Assembly (NCBI RefSeq): GCF_008386395.1
Contig: NZ_CP043761.1
Coordinates: 2,852,001 to 2,916,000, forward strand
Length of the DNA: 64,000 bases
Reading direction: 5' to 3'
Origin: Paenibacillus sp. 37
GTDB taxonomy: Bacteria > Bacillota > Bacilli > Paenibacillales > Paenibacillaceae
Part shown: positions 1 to 9,430 of the stretch, piece by piece
How positions within the stretch are numbered: the stretch's first letter is position 1
How the letters are laid out: the number at the start of each line of letters is the position of its first letter
Program-made: the position numbers and the translations under genes
Notes under the pieces: generated by a model
What the model was told of the DNA's origin: nothing
The model's database searches: none
What the model saw: the letters and a program-made list of their open reading frames with translations, nothing else

Positions 1-1
1 A

Positions 2-2542
2 ATCTGGGGCGGAAGTTATATCAATGGAACTGTCAATCTGAGCTCAGCGATCAACAATCCGGTAACGTTCACTACCCCTGCAGGTTCATTCAGTGTTACA
101 CCTGACCCGGTGACTTACAATCAGTTTGATCTGGGTAACAACGCCGCAGGTTATGTACGTTCCGCCAATGTGACGACACTTGTACAAAATGGGGGAGCAG
201 GTACATATATCACCGGAGCAGTGGTAGGGACTATAGTTATTACAAATGATTCCACGGCCAATCATGCGGGATGGACACTTGGCGTTATTTATCAGAATCC
301 CAATCTCCCTTTTCGCAACATGTCTTTGCGTGCAGGCGGCGTACTTGTGCAATCCACTTCACCACCGGTCGTAACAACATTGACTGGATTCGCCACCCCC
401 CTCTCCGGTGTACTCGGAGGAAGAGCGCTGTTCAGTGCCCAGGAAGGTGACGCGAACCGGACTGGAGATCAGGCATTATTCGGGCCAACCTCAGCTACAT
501 CGGTTGCTTTGTCCGGGCCCAATAATCTGGCTGCGAACTTTTTTGCATCCCAAATCAATGGGGATACGGGAGCGCTTAACACAACAGGGACTTTCGGAAC
601 ACGAAACCAGACTAACGGGGCCCCAGGCACCAATATTATCGGTGGACGACAAGGCTGGGATATTACCAATGTGGATGTATCTGCGAGACTGATTAACAAC
701 CAGTCTTCTGCTGTGTTAACGCTGACGACCTCGGGGGATGCCTACATTGTCAATGCCAATGCGATTCAGGTGGATATCAATGCGCCCAAAATTACAGTGG
801 CCAAGGCATCCGTTGCCTCCGGCGCGGTGGCGGGAGATAGTGTTCTCTATACTGTTACCGTCAGCAATGCAGGTACAGCCAGTGCGGCCAGCGTTGTGTT
901 ATCCGATTCACTGCCTGCAGGGCTTACCTTCATTCCAGGGAGTGTAACGGTCGCAGGGATACCCCGCCCAACACTCGATGTGACCGCAGGCATTCCGCTG
1001 GGTTCATTAAACCTGTCCAGCAGCATCGTAGTCACCTATCGTGCGCTCATTGGTCAGGATGCAAGCATATTGCAGCTGGTGAATTCAGCGAATGCCGCTT
1101 TTACATTTCAAAGTGTGGCAGGGGGGGCAGTGATTACGGGAGTTATTCCGTCCAATAACTCCACCCTTACTGTTTATTCGCCAAACCTGTCCGTTGTGAA
1201 ATCGGCGAGTACCACCAATGCCACGGTGGGTGACCTGGTTACCTATACACTCCAAGTGAACAACGGAGGGAATGTTGCTGCCAACGTTACATTGAGGGAT
1301 AACATACCAAGTGGTAGCTCATATGTAGCAGGCAGCTTTCGTCTGAATGGAAATGTGATTGCTGGTGCCAATCCGGTTACTGGCGTTAATCTGGGGAGCC
1401 TCGCGGCAGGAAGTGCCAATACCGTGACCTTTCAGGTGCTTGTAACAAGCTTGCCGACACCGCCGACTCTTGTGGATCAGGCTACGGCTTCTTATTCCTT
1501 TAATTCACCTGATGGTCGGACGATCACGGGAAACATCGCCTCGAATACCTTAACGATCCCGGTAACATTGCCCAATGTGACCACGGTAAAATCAGCATCC
1601 GTTACCGATGTTGCAGTCGGGGAGACCTTCACGTACACCATAGTTACTACCAACAGCGGTATTCAGGTGATTAACAATGTGGTACTTACAGATGCGCTCC
1701 CTGCTGGAACAACCTTTGTTTCTGGCAGTGCAACCGTAAGAGGAACTGTCGTACCGTCTGCGAATCCGAGCAGTGGCATCTCTATTGGGACATTGGCGGC
1801 CGGAAGTTCTGCAACGGTGACGTTTCAGGTGAATGTGCAGTCTCTTCCTGCTTCAGGTTCTTTAGTTAATCGAGCGGTAGTGTCCTATAGCTCTGGTTCG
1901 TTCACGGGCATTTCCAACTCCAATTCCATTACAACCCCTGTATACCAAGCCGTTGTCGGTATCAACAAGTCGGCAAGCCAAACCAATGCGACACTGGGGG
2001 ATCAGATTGCATACACACTTGCAGTCACGAACAGTGGAAACATAGCGACTCAAGTGAATGTGACCGATACGATTCCAGCGGGGCTGACGTTTGTCCCGGA
2101 TTCGGTAACCGTGAATGGTACTGCGCGTCCGGGAACCAGCCCCTTAACCGGTATAACGCTGGGCAGTCTCTCGCCAGGTGCTACGGCAACGGTCGTATTT
2201 CGCGCAACACTGAGTACACTTCCATCTCCGCCAACACTGGAGAATCAGGGTACCGCAACTTATACGTACCAGCTTCCCAGCGGACGGAATCTCTCAGGGT
2301 CAAGTCAATCCAATATCGTTCGAATACCTGCATCGGCCCCTAATATTTCGATTAGCAAAACGGTAAACACACCTGATGCGACTGTAGGTGACATCCTTAC
2401 CTATACCGTTATTGCAACCAATGCCGGAATTAGTGCGGTCCAAAATCTGGTGATTTCGGATGCACCATCCGGCTCTGAATTTGTCCCGGGTAGTGTCACG
2501 ATTAATGGATCTGCTGTTACAAGCGCAAGCCCCGTTGCGTGA
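2..2542 (+). CDS. DUF11-repeat surface protein, fragment 1 (5' partial, ends at in-frame TGA)
   Basis: The reading frame is open from the first bases of the window, so the true start lies upstream; the GTG at 110 is only an internal valine. After an N-terminal globular region of about 260 residues come tandem DUF11 (Ig-like, conserved-repeat) domains of about 135 residues. Each has a 'K(S/T)..ATVGD.(V/I).YT' opening, a 'DxxPxGxxFVxGSV.V.G' core and an 'LGSLAxGxxxTVTF' segment. Four complete repeats and the start of a fifth are visible. The frame stops at TGA 2540-2542 where other repeats have glycine, and the same frame resumes at once. DUF11 repeats occur in secreted or cell-surface proteins and have no known catalysis. 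I read 2-8139 as one gene with two lesions, or with two sequencing errors. Confidence 0.85.
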   Translation: MWGGSYINGTVNLSSAINNPVTFTTPAGSFSVTPDPVTYNQFDLGNNAAGYVRSANVTTLVQNGGAGTYITGAVVGTIVITNDSTANHAGWTLGVIYQNPNLPFRNMSLRAGGVLVQSTSPPVVTTLTGFATPLSGVLGGRALFSAQEGDANRTGDQALFGPTSATSVALSGPNNLAANFFASQINGDTGALNTTGTFGTRNQTNGAPGTNIIGGRQGWDITNVDVSARLINNQSSAVLTLTTSGDAYIVNANAIQVDINAPKITVAKASVASGAVAGDSVLYTVTVSNAGTASAASVVLSDSLPAGLTFIPGSVTVAGIPRPTLDVTAGIPLGSLNLSSSIVVTYRALIGQDASILQLVNSANAAFTFQSVAGGAVITGVIPSNNSTLTVYSPNLSVVKSASTTNATVGDLVTYTLQVNNGGNVAANVTLRDNIPSGSSYVAGSFRLNGNVIAGANPVTGVNLGSLAAGSANTVTFQVLVTSLPTPPTLVDQATASYSFNSPDGRTITGNIASNTLTIPVTLPNVTTVKSASVTDVAVGETFTYTIVTTNSGIQVINNVVLTDALPAGTTFVSGSATVRGTVVPSANPSSGISIGTLAAGSSATVTFQVNVQSLPASGSLVNRAVVSYSSGSFTGISNSNSITTPVYQAVVGINKSASQTNATLGDQIAYTLAVTNSGNIATQVNVTDTIPAGLTFVPDSVTVNGTARPGTSPLTGITLGSLSPGATATVVFRATLSTLPSPPTLENQGTATYTYQLPSGRNLSGSSQSNIVRIPASAPNISISKTVNTPDATVGDILTYTVIATNAGISAVQNLVISDAPSGSEFVPGSVTINGSAVTSASPVA

Positions 2543-2548
2543 ATCGCA

Positions 2549-5500
2549 GTGGGTACATTGAATAGCTCAAGCAGTGTAACTGTGACCTATCAGACCCGGG
2601 TGAATTCTGTTCCATCCACAGGTTTGGTTAGTAACCGGGCCAATGCAGCATTTACATCAGGCAGTTTTAATGGTGTTTCTTCTTCCATATCGGTAAATAC
2701 CCCCATATTTCTGCCAGTGGTTCAAGTGGTGAAGTCAGCAAGTACAACAAGTTTGACGGTAGGAGATACGTTTAATTACACCATCCAAATTAACAATACA
2801 GGTAATATAGCTGCAACGGTTACCTTGACAGATCCCATTCCAGCAGGAGCGGTATTCAGCACAAATAGTGTCATTATTAATGGCGTACCTACACCTGGGG
2901 TCAGCCCGGATGTAGGGATCAGTCTAGGAGAGATTGCTGCGGGCACAGGTGCAACGGTCACTTTTGTTGCGACGGTTACCAGTTTGCCAGATGCAAGGCA
3001 GTTAATTAATCAGGCGGTTGCTTCGTTTGCTTACACGCTTCCAAGTGGGAGAACGATTGCCGGATTCTCGTCATCCAACACCATCACTATTCCTGTCTCT
3101 CTACCCAATGTAACGATTGTCAACAGTGACAATGTAGAGTACGGCGTAGTCGGGGATGTCATTCGATACACGTCTGTTATTCGTAATAACGGCACAGTAG
3201 CCGTTAATAATGTGGTATATGTCAATCCTCTTCCTTCGAATACCCCATTTGTACCCGGAAGTGTCATTGTGAACGGGACTTCGTTCCCGCTCTCCAATCC
3301 GACCGCCGGCATTCCAATCGGTACGTTGGCTCCAGGAGCCGAGGTTACCGTAACTTTTGAGGTGACGATTACCATGCCGATTCCTTCGCAGATTAACAAT
3401 CAGTCGACGGTCAGCTTCACATCCGGTTCATTTTCAGGGTCATCATCGTCCAATACCACTCAGACTCCGGTCATACAACCGCAGATTTCACTTGTCAAAA
3501 CGGCAAATACCGTAAATGCGACCGTAGGTGATACGGTTGTATACACAGTAACGGTTAGCAACACAGGCAATCTGGAGGCAAATGTTACCCTGACAGATAC
3601 CATTCCCGCTGCGACTACTTTAGTACCCAACAGTGTGGTTGTATCCGGTGTGCCACAGCCAGGAGCGACGCCAGCAGCAGGCATTCCGATAGGTATTGTA
3701 GCAGCGGGGGCGACAGCTGTTGTCACGTTTGCCGTTGTTGTGGATTCACTTCCATCTCCACAGCAGCTTAGCAACTTTGCTACATCATCCTTTACATTTA
3801 CACCTCCAGATGGGCGGACGTTGACTGGCTCAGCCACTTCGAATACACTCACGTTCCCGGTCTCGTCACCAAACGTCGCTGTTGTCAAAAGCACAGCTTC
3901 CACCGCGGCTACGGTAGGCGATACGGTGACCTATTCCATTCTAGTGACCAACAGCGGAATTGCACCGGTGAGCAATATTCAGTTTTCAGACCCGATTCCA
4001 GCTGGATCCTCCTTTGTTACAGGGAGTGTCACAGTGAATGGGGTTGCGCAACCCGGAGCCAATCCGGCAGGTGGGGTACCCCTTGGTACATTGGGGCCCG
4101 GAACGTCCGCGACGGTCACATTCAGTATCCGTGTCGACGCGATCCCGCCAAGTGATCAGTTGAGCAATCGCTCTACGGTCAGTTTTACCTCAGGTACATT
4201 CTCAAGCACAACCTTTTCAAATACTGTGGTCACTCCGGTGTACCAGCCTATTCTTTCAGCACAAAAAACAGCCAGTACACAAAATGCTACCGTTGGGGAT
4301 ACAGTCAGCTACACGATAACCGTGAACAATCAGGGAAACTTTGGAGCCCAGATTAACCTGACAGATAACCTTCCAGCCGGAACCATCCTTGTTCCAAATA
4401 GCGTTATTGTAAACGGTCAACCGCTGCCAGCAGGAAATCCAGCAACGGGCATCCCCGCAGGCAACGTGGCTCCCGGAGCTACGACCACCATTACCTTTTC
4501 AGTGGTTGTTGATACGCTGCCAAGTCCGCAACAACTGGTGAATCAGGCTTCTGTAGCTCTATCATATACATTGCCGGATGGGCGGAACATCACGGAGTCT
4601 GTTCTATCCAATGTGTTGACCATTACCGTATCGGCACCGGATGTCGATGTCGTCAAATCCACAACTTCAACGGCGGTATCAGTTGGTGATATCGTAACGT
4701 ATAGCATCGCTGTAACCAATAACGGAATTGCAACGGTCAACAATGTGGTTTTCACGGATGCAGTGCCGACAAGTACCGTTCTTGCGCCAACTGGCGTGTT
4801 TGTTGATGGTGTTCTGCGCCCTGGTGCCAATCCTTCTACGGGAATAACGCTTGGTTCCATCGCACCTGGCGTTACGGTAACCGTTGTATTTAGTGTGCAG
4901 GTTACGGCGCTCCCGGCAAGTGCAGTGTTAAACAATCAGTCCACGGTCAGTTTTACATCAGGGGTTTTCTCAGCGACCACATTCTCCAATACGGTTACAA
5001 CTCCGGTCTTTCAACCTATTCTGGCGGCAGTGAAAACGGGAGATCAGACGATAGCAACGGTAGGGGATACCGTTGTGTACAGCATCGCCATCTCCAATAC
5101 CGGGAACTATGGGGCATCCGTCACGTTGACCGATACCATTCCGGCAGGAACAGAGCTTGTTCCAAATAGCGTTATTATTAACGGGGCTTCAGCACCAGGT
5201 GCAGATCCGGCTTCGGGTATTCCGCTTGGTGTCGTTTCCACAACAACTCTAGTTACCTTCTCCGTTGTGATTGTGACGTTACCTTTGAGCCAGTCCATCA
5301 CCAATCAGGCTTCTGCTACATTTTCGTATACATTGCCTGATGGAAGAACACTTGGAGGCACGATTACGTCCAACGCACTCAACATTCAAGTATCTGCTCC
5401 GAATGTCAGCGTTGTGAAGACCACTCCGGTGAGTGATGCTGTGGTGGGCGATACGATCGTATACGAGATGGTTGTGACCAATGAAGGAATTGACCCGGTA

Positions 5501-6451
5501 AACAACATTGTGATCACCGATCCTATTAACCCAGCCACCACATTTGTTGCTGGCAGCGTCTTGGTAGATGGCGTTCCACGGGCCTTGGCAAACCCTGCGC
5601 TGGGCATAGCCCTTGGTAGTTTAGCCCCTGGAGCATCGATAGCGGTATCGTATGCAGTGCGGGTCAATACGCTTCCAACACCACCACAAGTGAGCAGTCA
5701 GTCTTCCGTAAGTTTCACATCGGGTGTTTTCTCGGGAGCAGCGTATTCCAATACGGTTGTAACACCAATCTATCAGCCGATTATTGCCGTAACCAAAACA
5801 GGGAGCACCTCCAATGCAACGATTGGTGACACCATCACCTATTCTTTTGCCATTAACAATAGCGGGAATCTGGATGCAAGTTTGACATTAACGGACAATA
5901 TACCGAATGGAGCCGTACTGCTTCCCAACAGTGTTCTGATTGATGGTGTTCCACAGCCAGGTGCCAATCCGGAGACGGGTATCGTTGTGGGTTCCATACC
6001 GTCCGGAGGTACGGTTATTGTAACGGTTACCCTCGAAGTGACTGTAGATTCGTTGCCGCAGGATCAGCAACTCGTTAACCAGGCGGTGGCCAACTATACA
6101 TTTAGTCCACCCGATGGCCGTCTGTTGACAGGGACGGTATCCTCCAATGTTCTGGTGATTCCGGTATCTGCACCAAATGTGACTGTTGTCAAAAGCACAA
6201 GTGCGGTTGATGCCGTTGTCGGCGATGTGATCACCTATACGGTTGTAGTAACCAATAGCGGCATTGAAGTGGTAAATAATGTGGTCATGGTTGACCCGGT
6301 ACCTGTCGGTACAGTATTTGTGCCAGGAAGTGTTACGGTGGATGGTGTGCCAAGACCAACAGGGAATCCGAATACAGGTATCACACTTGGATCGATTGCT
6401 GCGGGTGCTTCCGTTACGGTTACATTCAGAGTAGAGGTTGTGGTGATATGA
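2549..6451 (+). CDS. DUF11-repeat surface protein, fragment 2
   Basis: This is the same reading frame as fragment 1, reopened directly after TGA 2540-2542 (in-frame codons from 2543). The GTG at 2549 has no ribosome binding site, so independent initiation is unlikely. It finishes repeat 5 and holds about ten more DUF11 repeats. The repeats alternate between two types: one ends in 'LP.P..L.NQA...(F/Y)(S/T)(F/Y)T.PDGR.(L/I)TG', the other in 'NQSTVSFTSG.FS....SNTV.TPV(Y/F)QP'. The frame ends at TGA 6449-6451, in mid-repeat, overlapping the next frame by ATGA. The protein is extremely rich in Val, Thr, Ser, Asn and Gly with almost no Cys, as expected for an extracellular beta-sandwich stalk. Confidence 0.82.
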   Translation: MGTLNSSSSVTVTYQTRVNSVPSTGLVSNRANAAFTSGSFNGVSSSISVNTPIFLPVVQVVKSASTTSLTVGDTFNYTIQINNTGNIAATVTLTDPIPAGAVFSTNSVIINGVPTPGVSPDVGISLGEIAAGTGATVTFVATVTSLPDARQLINQAVASFAYTLPSGRTIAGFSSSNTITIPVSLPNVTIVNSDNVEYGVVGDVIRYTSVIRNNGTVAVNNVVYVNPLPSNTPFVPGSVIVNGTSFPLSNPTAGIPIGTLAPGAEVTVTFEVTITMPIPSQINNQSTVSFTSGSFSGSSSSNTTQTPVIQPQISLVKTANTVNATVGDTVVYTVTVSNTGNLEANVTLTDTIPAATTLVPNSVVVSGVPQPGATPAAGIPIGIVAAGATAVVTFAVVVDSLPSPQQLSNFATSSFTFTPPDGRTLTGSATSNTLTFPVSSPNVAVVKSTASTAATVGDTVTYSILVTNSGIAPVSNIQFSDPIPAGSSFVTGSVTVNGVAQPGANPAGGVPLGTLGPGTSATVTFSIRVDAIPPSDQLSNRSTVSFTSGTFSSTTFSNTVVTPVYQPILSAQKTASTQNATVGDTVSYTITVNNQGNFGAQINLTDNLPAGTILVPNSVIVNGQPLPAGNPATGIPAGNVAPGATTTITFSVVVDTLPSPQQLVNQASVALSYTLPDGRNITESVLSNVLTITVSAPDVDVVKSTTSTAVSVGDIVTYSIAVTNNGIATVNNVVFTDAVPTSTVLAPTGVFVDGVLRPGANPSTGITLGSIAPGVTVTVVFSVQVTALPASAVLNNQSTVSFTSGVFSATTFSNTVTTPVFQPILAAVKTGDQTIATVGDTVVYSIAISNTGNYGASVTLTDTIPAGTELVPNSVIINGASAPGADPASGIPLGVVSTTTLVTFSVVIVTLPLSQSITNQASATFSYTLPDGRTLGGTITSNALNIQVSAPNVSVVKTTPVSDAVVGDTIVYEMVVTNEGIDPVNNIVITDPINPATTFVAGSVLVDGVPRALANPALGIALGSLAPGASIAVSYAVRVNTLPTPPQVSSQSSVSFTSGVFSGAAYSNTVVTPIYQPIIAVTKTGSTSNATIGDTITYSFAINNSGNLDASLTLTDNIPNGAVLLPNSVLIDGVPQPGANPETGIVVGSIPSGGTVIVTVTLEVTVDSLPQDQQLVNQAVANYTFSPPDGRLLTGTVSSNVLVIPVSAPNVTVVKSTSAVDAVVGDVITYTVVVTNSGIEVVNNVVMVDPVPVGTVFVPGSVTVDGVPRPTGNPNTGITLGSIAAGASVTVTFRVEVVVI

Positions 6452-8139
6452 GCCAATCTTCCGGTCCGTTGTCCCACTGGCTAAAGAATCAGTCCCTGGT
6501 TCGATTCAGCTCGGGTGCGACTGAACTGGAACAGGTATCCTATTCGAATACGGTTGTAACACCGTGGATCGGCCCCAGGCTTGAAGTCAGAAAAGTCTGC
6601 AATGTCACGGAGGCTGCCTTGGGGCAGTCTCTTATCTACCATGTTGAAATTGTTAACACCGGAAATCTTCCGGCCCTAGTGTACCTATTGGATCAGCTAT
6701 CTGCAGAGACGGCACTGCTTCCCAATAGTGTACTGCGTGATGGTATTCCGTTACCGGGAGCATCACCGGAGAGTGGATTGCCTCCAGCTGAAATCGAGCC
6801 CGGAGCCACGTTGCGATACCACTTCCAAGTTGTAATCTTACGTTTACCTGAGACACTGAAGCTGCTGAATCAGGCACAGGTTAACTATGAGTTTTTGACA
6901 CCGGAAGGCAGAACGGTTACGGGTATGGAACAATCCAATATCGTGGAGGTCAATCTGGTCTCATCCCGGCTGGAGATCTCCTTTCAGGCGGATCACATCT
7001 ATACCTTCTCAGGGGATATTGTCATGTACACCGTTATCGTGAGCAATCCGGGTTTTATTGCAGCCACGAATGCCCAAGTAACGATTTCTTTGCCACAGGG
7101 AATTGTTTTTATACCAGCGAGTGTCATCGTAGATGAAATGTTTGCGCCACAAGTAACGCCTGATACGGGCATACAACTTGGAGAGATTTTGCCCGGAAGC
7201 TCAATTCGGATACAATATCGGGTTCAGGTTATTGGGGGAAGCGATGCGAATGGAATATCAAGTGTAGCTGTACTGTCATATATCTCGGCAGGACAGCAGG
7301 AGACGCTTTACTCCAATCAGGTTACTCTGGAAGTGTTACAGCCACAGGTCTCTGTGGTGAAAAGTGTGCTCCCGGTAACGGCCACATTGGGTGATGCCGT
7401 CCAATATAATATTACCATCTCCAATGCAAGCAGTTATGCGGTGGATGGAACTCTCCTGGATGTACTGCCAACAGGTGTAACATTTGTCGAAGGCAGTCTG
7501 CGCTGGAATGGGGTTAAACGTCCCGGAACCAATCTGGCTAAAGGGCTTAATCTGGGGACGTTGACAGCCCGGTCGGTTCTGAATATTCAGTTCGAAGCGA
7601 AACTTCCAGATCGAGATGAATCGATGCCTGATGACTACAGGTATGTGAATCATGCTAGCCTGATGTATACATTTCGATTGCCAGATTCACGGTCAGTGCA
7701 GCGGATGATTACATCTAATGAAGCTGTGGTCGAATTGAAAGCGCCGATAATTCAGGCTTACGTTCAAGTGACACCCACATTGGTCGAGCAGGGAGGTACC
7801 GTCACTTTTCAGGTACGTGTGGGGAATACAGGCAATTTGCCGGCACGTGTACAACTTGGGAGCATTTTACCTGAGGGTGCCAGATGGCTTGGGCAAGCTA
7901 CGGGTGAGATCCAATTGAGCTTACCAGAGTATTCCACACCACGGGTTCTGCATGTGGGCGTGATTGAGCCTGAAACGGAAAAGAACATCTCGTATGTAGC
8001 GAAGTTAGCTTCTGAGAAGACGGGGACGCTGCAAGGAGCCTTGATTGCTCGGTACACGTATGAATGGAATGGACAAAAACGGGCTGGCGAAACCCGATCG
8101 AATGAGTACAGCATCATTGTGGAGTATGGAGAAGAATAG
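6448..8139 (+). CDS. DUF11-repeat surface protein, C-terminal fragment 3
   Basis: This frame begins at an ATG overlapping the previous stop (ATGA), but its first residues continue the broken repeat 15: 'NQSLVRFSSG' matches 'NQSTVSFTSG' in earlier repeats. A frameshift is therefore more likely than a separate gene. It encodes four further, more diverged DUF11 repeats and ends at TAG 8139. No LPXTG sorting motif, SLH repeat or C-terminal hydrophobic anchor is visible, so any cell-wall anchoring would have to come from the missing N-terminus. Summed over the three fragments there are about 19 repeats and more than 2,700 residues. No intrinsic terminator is evident directly downstream. Confidence 0.82.
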   Translation: MSQSSGPLSHWLKNQSLVRFSSGATELEQVSYSNTVVTPWIGPRLEVRKVCNVTEAALGQSLIYHVEIVNTGNLPALVYLLDQLSAETALLPNSVLRDGIPLPGASPESGLPPAEIEPGATLRYHFQVVILRLPETLKLLNQAQVNYEFLTPEGRTVTGMEQSNIVEVNLVSSRLEISFQADHIYTFSGDIVMYTVIVSNPGFIAATNAQVTISLPQGIVFIPASVIVDEMFAPQVTPDTGIQLGEILPGSSIRIQYRVQVIGGSDANGISSVAVLSYISAGQQETLYSNQVTLEVLQPQVSVVKSVLPVTATLGDAVQYNITISNASSYAVDGTLLDVLPTGVTFVEGSLRWNGVKRPGTNLAKGLNLGTLTARSVLNIQFEAKLPDRDESMPDDYRYVNHASLMYTFRLPDSRSVQRMITSNEAVVELKAPIIQAYVQVTPTLVEQGGTVTFQVRVGNTGNLPARVQLGSILPEGARWLGQATGEIQLSLPEYSTPRVLHVGVIEPETEKNISYVAKLASEKTGTLQGALIARYTYEWNGQKRAGETRSNEYSIIVEYGEE

Positions 8140-8199
8140 GAGGTATCACGGTTAACGGTAACTTGCCTGAGGAATTTGCTTATTCTGGTTGCCATGAGA

Positions 8200-8227
8200 T
8201 TACACGAACGTAAATGAATGGTATACT
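8200..8227 (+). promoter_or_regulatory. Candidate sigma-A promoter for the YolD-like gene
   Basis: TTACAC at 8200-8205 and TATACT at 8222-8227 are separated by 16 bp. The predicted transcript would begin near 8233. That makes the ORF's most upstream start (TTG 8230) unusable and favours the TTG at 8293. Confidence 0.5.
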
Positions 8228-8292
8228 AATTGAATATGAACTCGGCAATCAACCCGTGGAATCGGGACGTCGGAGTAGAGGAGGCAGCCACA

Positions 8293-8550
8293 TTGGCAAA
8301 AGCAAAAGTAGCAAAAAGACCTACACGGGATGAATTCGAACTTGAAGAGTTGGGAAATCAACTAGTTGAAGCTTTTCGGGAACGTTCGGAAGTACTGTTG
8401 ACCGTATGGGGTAAGGAAGATCAGGTGCAAGGAGTCATCGTCAAAATGGACTCCCGTACACGACTTGTGCATGTAGAGTATACCGAAGAAGAGTTCACAG
8501 CGAAGGTGCCTTTTCTGGATATCATGCGTGTGCAATCTCCCCGGTACTGA
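8293..8550 (+). CDS. YolD-like family protein
   Basis: Small soluble protein of 85 aa. The core pattern, a helical 'RDEFELEELGNQLVEAF' stretch followed by 'V.LTVWGKEDQVQGVIVKMDSRTRLVHVEY' and a closing 'VPFLDIMRV', matches the YolD-like family (PF08863), whose function is unclear; some members sit with Y-family DNA polymerases. No such polymerase is adjacent here. The start was chosen at TTG 8293 because AGGAGG at 8279-8284 sits 8 nt upstream and a promoter -10 box lies at 8222-8227. An in-frame extension to TTG 8230 or ATG 8236 would lack a ribosome binding site. Confidence 0.7.
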   Translation: MAKAKVAKRPTRDEFELEELGNQLVEAFRERSEVLLTVWGKEDQVQGVIVKMDSRTRLVHVEYTEEEFTAKVPFLDIMRVQSPRY

Positions 8551-8650
8551 ACGAAAAAAAACAGCTTTTGAATAATTAGGGCATCCGCCCTGTCAAAGTC
8601 GTTCTTCCTGCATAAGATAACCCATACCTGTTGCAGAGGAGGTACGGTCA

Positions 8651-8770
8651 ATGAGCGAAGTATTAGGTGGAGAAACAAGAGGCTACGGATACGGAGGTTT
8701 CACTTCTGTAGGTGCCATTCTGGTTCTGTTCATCCTGTTGGTTATCATCTCCAAAGCGTTCTTGGTATAA
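8651..8770 (+). CDS. YjcZ-family small sporulation protein
   Basis: A 39-aa protein with a short polar, glycine/tyrosine-rich head (GYGYGG) followed by a single hydrophobic segment ending in 'LFILLVIISKAFLV'. This is the hallmark of the YjcZ/YhcN-neighbour family of tiny sporulation-associated membrane proteins in Bacillaceae and Paenibacillaceae. The ribosome binding site GAGGAGG lies about 7 nt before the ATG. A CATAAGATA sequence at 8611-8619 fits the sigma-K -10 consensus (CATANNNTA), but no convincing -35 was found. A strong terminator follows. Family assignment is from pattern recognition; the molecular role is not known. Confidence 0.8.
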   Translation: MSEVLGGETRGYGYGGFTSVGAILVLFILLVIISKAFLV

Positions 8771-8794
8771 TTGCATATCTCTAAAGAATGAAAG

Positions 8795-8824
8795 AAGCTC
8801 TGCCATTGCGGCAGAGCTTTTTTG
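8795..8824 (+). terminator. Rho-independent terminator after the YjcZ-like gene
   Basis: A perfect 10-bp stem (8795-8804 with 8810-8819) with a 5-nt loop is followed by a T-run to 8823. Confidence 0.88.
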
Positions 8825-8926
8825 TACGTTCAGTCCTTGGCGAATTTTGTAGAAAATCGGTGTAAGTCCTGCTGACGTTATGTTAGAATATAACCATCCC
8901 TAGAGAAAGAAAGAGGTGTTTTGATT

Positions 8927-9430
8927 ATGAGCCAAACGTTAACAGAATCTTTAAATGAACAGATGAACTTTGAGTTTTATTCTGCTCATGTATATCTGGC
9001 TATGGCAGCCTATTGTTCCAGCAAAAGTCTGGATGGATTTGCGAACTTCTTCATCGTGCAAGCGGAAGAGGAGCGATTCCATGGCATGAAAATATACAAA
9101 TTCCTGAATGATCGTGGACAACGTGCCACACTTGAGGCTTTGCCAGAACCGAAGAATGAATATGCTTCGATGCTGGATGTATTTGAGCATGGTTATGCTC
9201 ATGAACAGCAAAACACGAAAAAATTCTACAATCTGGCTGACATCGCTCTGAATGAACGTGAACATGCAACGATGTATTTCCTGAAATGGTTCATTGATGA
9301 GCAGGTTGAAGAGGAAGCTTTGTTTGACAATATTATTCAGAAGCTGCGCCGCATTGAAAAAGACAGCAATGCCTTCTACATGCTGGATGCCGAGTTTGGC
9401 AAACGTTCGTTCACTGCTCCTGCTGAATAA
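8927..9430 (+). CDS. ftnA: Ferritin (non-heme iron storage)
   Basis: A 167-residue four-helix-bundle ferritin that oxidises Fe(II) and stores it in a 24-subunit cytoplasmic shell. Ferroxidase ligands expected from bacterial FtnA are present: Glu16, Glu49, His52, Glu93 and Gln126 (the 'EEERFHG', 'HEQQ' and 'FIDEQVEEE' contexts). Length is typical of the family. The ATG at 8927 is preceded by AAGAGGTG (8911-8918); the upstream in-frame TTG 8921 lies too close to that site. An extended -10 motif (TGTTAGAAT, 8881-8889) lies inside an imperfect inverted repeat (TTATGTT/AATATAA). That could be a metal- or peroxide-responsive operator, but it does not match PerR or Fur boxes exactly. The gene is monocistronic. 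Confidence 0.93.
   Translation: MSQTLTESLNEQMNFEFYSAHVYLAMAAYCSSKSLDGFANFFIVQAEEERFHGMKIYKFLNDRGQRATLEALPEPKNEYASMLDVFEHGYAHEQQNTKKFYNLADIALNEREHATMYFLKWFIDEQVEEEALFDNIIQKLRRIEKDSNAFYMLDAEFGKRSFTAPAE

Noticed and set aside
2540..2542. Selenocysteine or programmed readthrough at TGA
   Set aside because: The residue is glycine in all sister repeats, the protein is not a redox enzyme and no SECIS-like hairpin is evident; a point mutation or sequencing error is simpler.
847..5667. Long minus-strand frames opposite the DUF11 repeats
   Set aside because: They arise from the repetitive Thr/Val/Ser codon pattern of the plus-strand gene, repeat at the same phase in each unit and have no ribosome binding sites.
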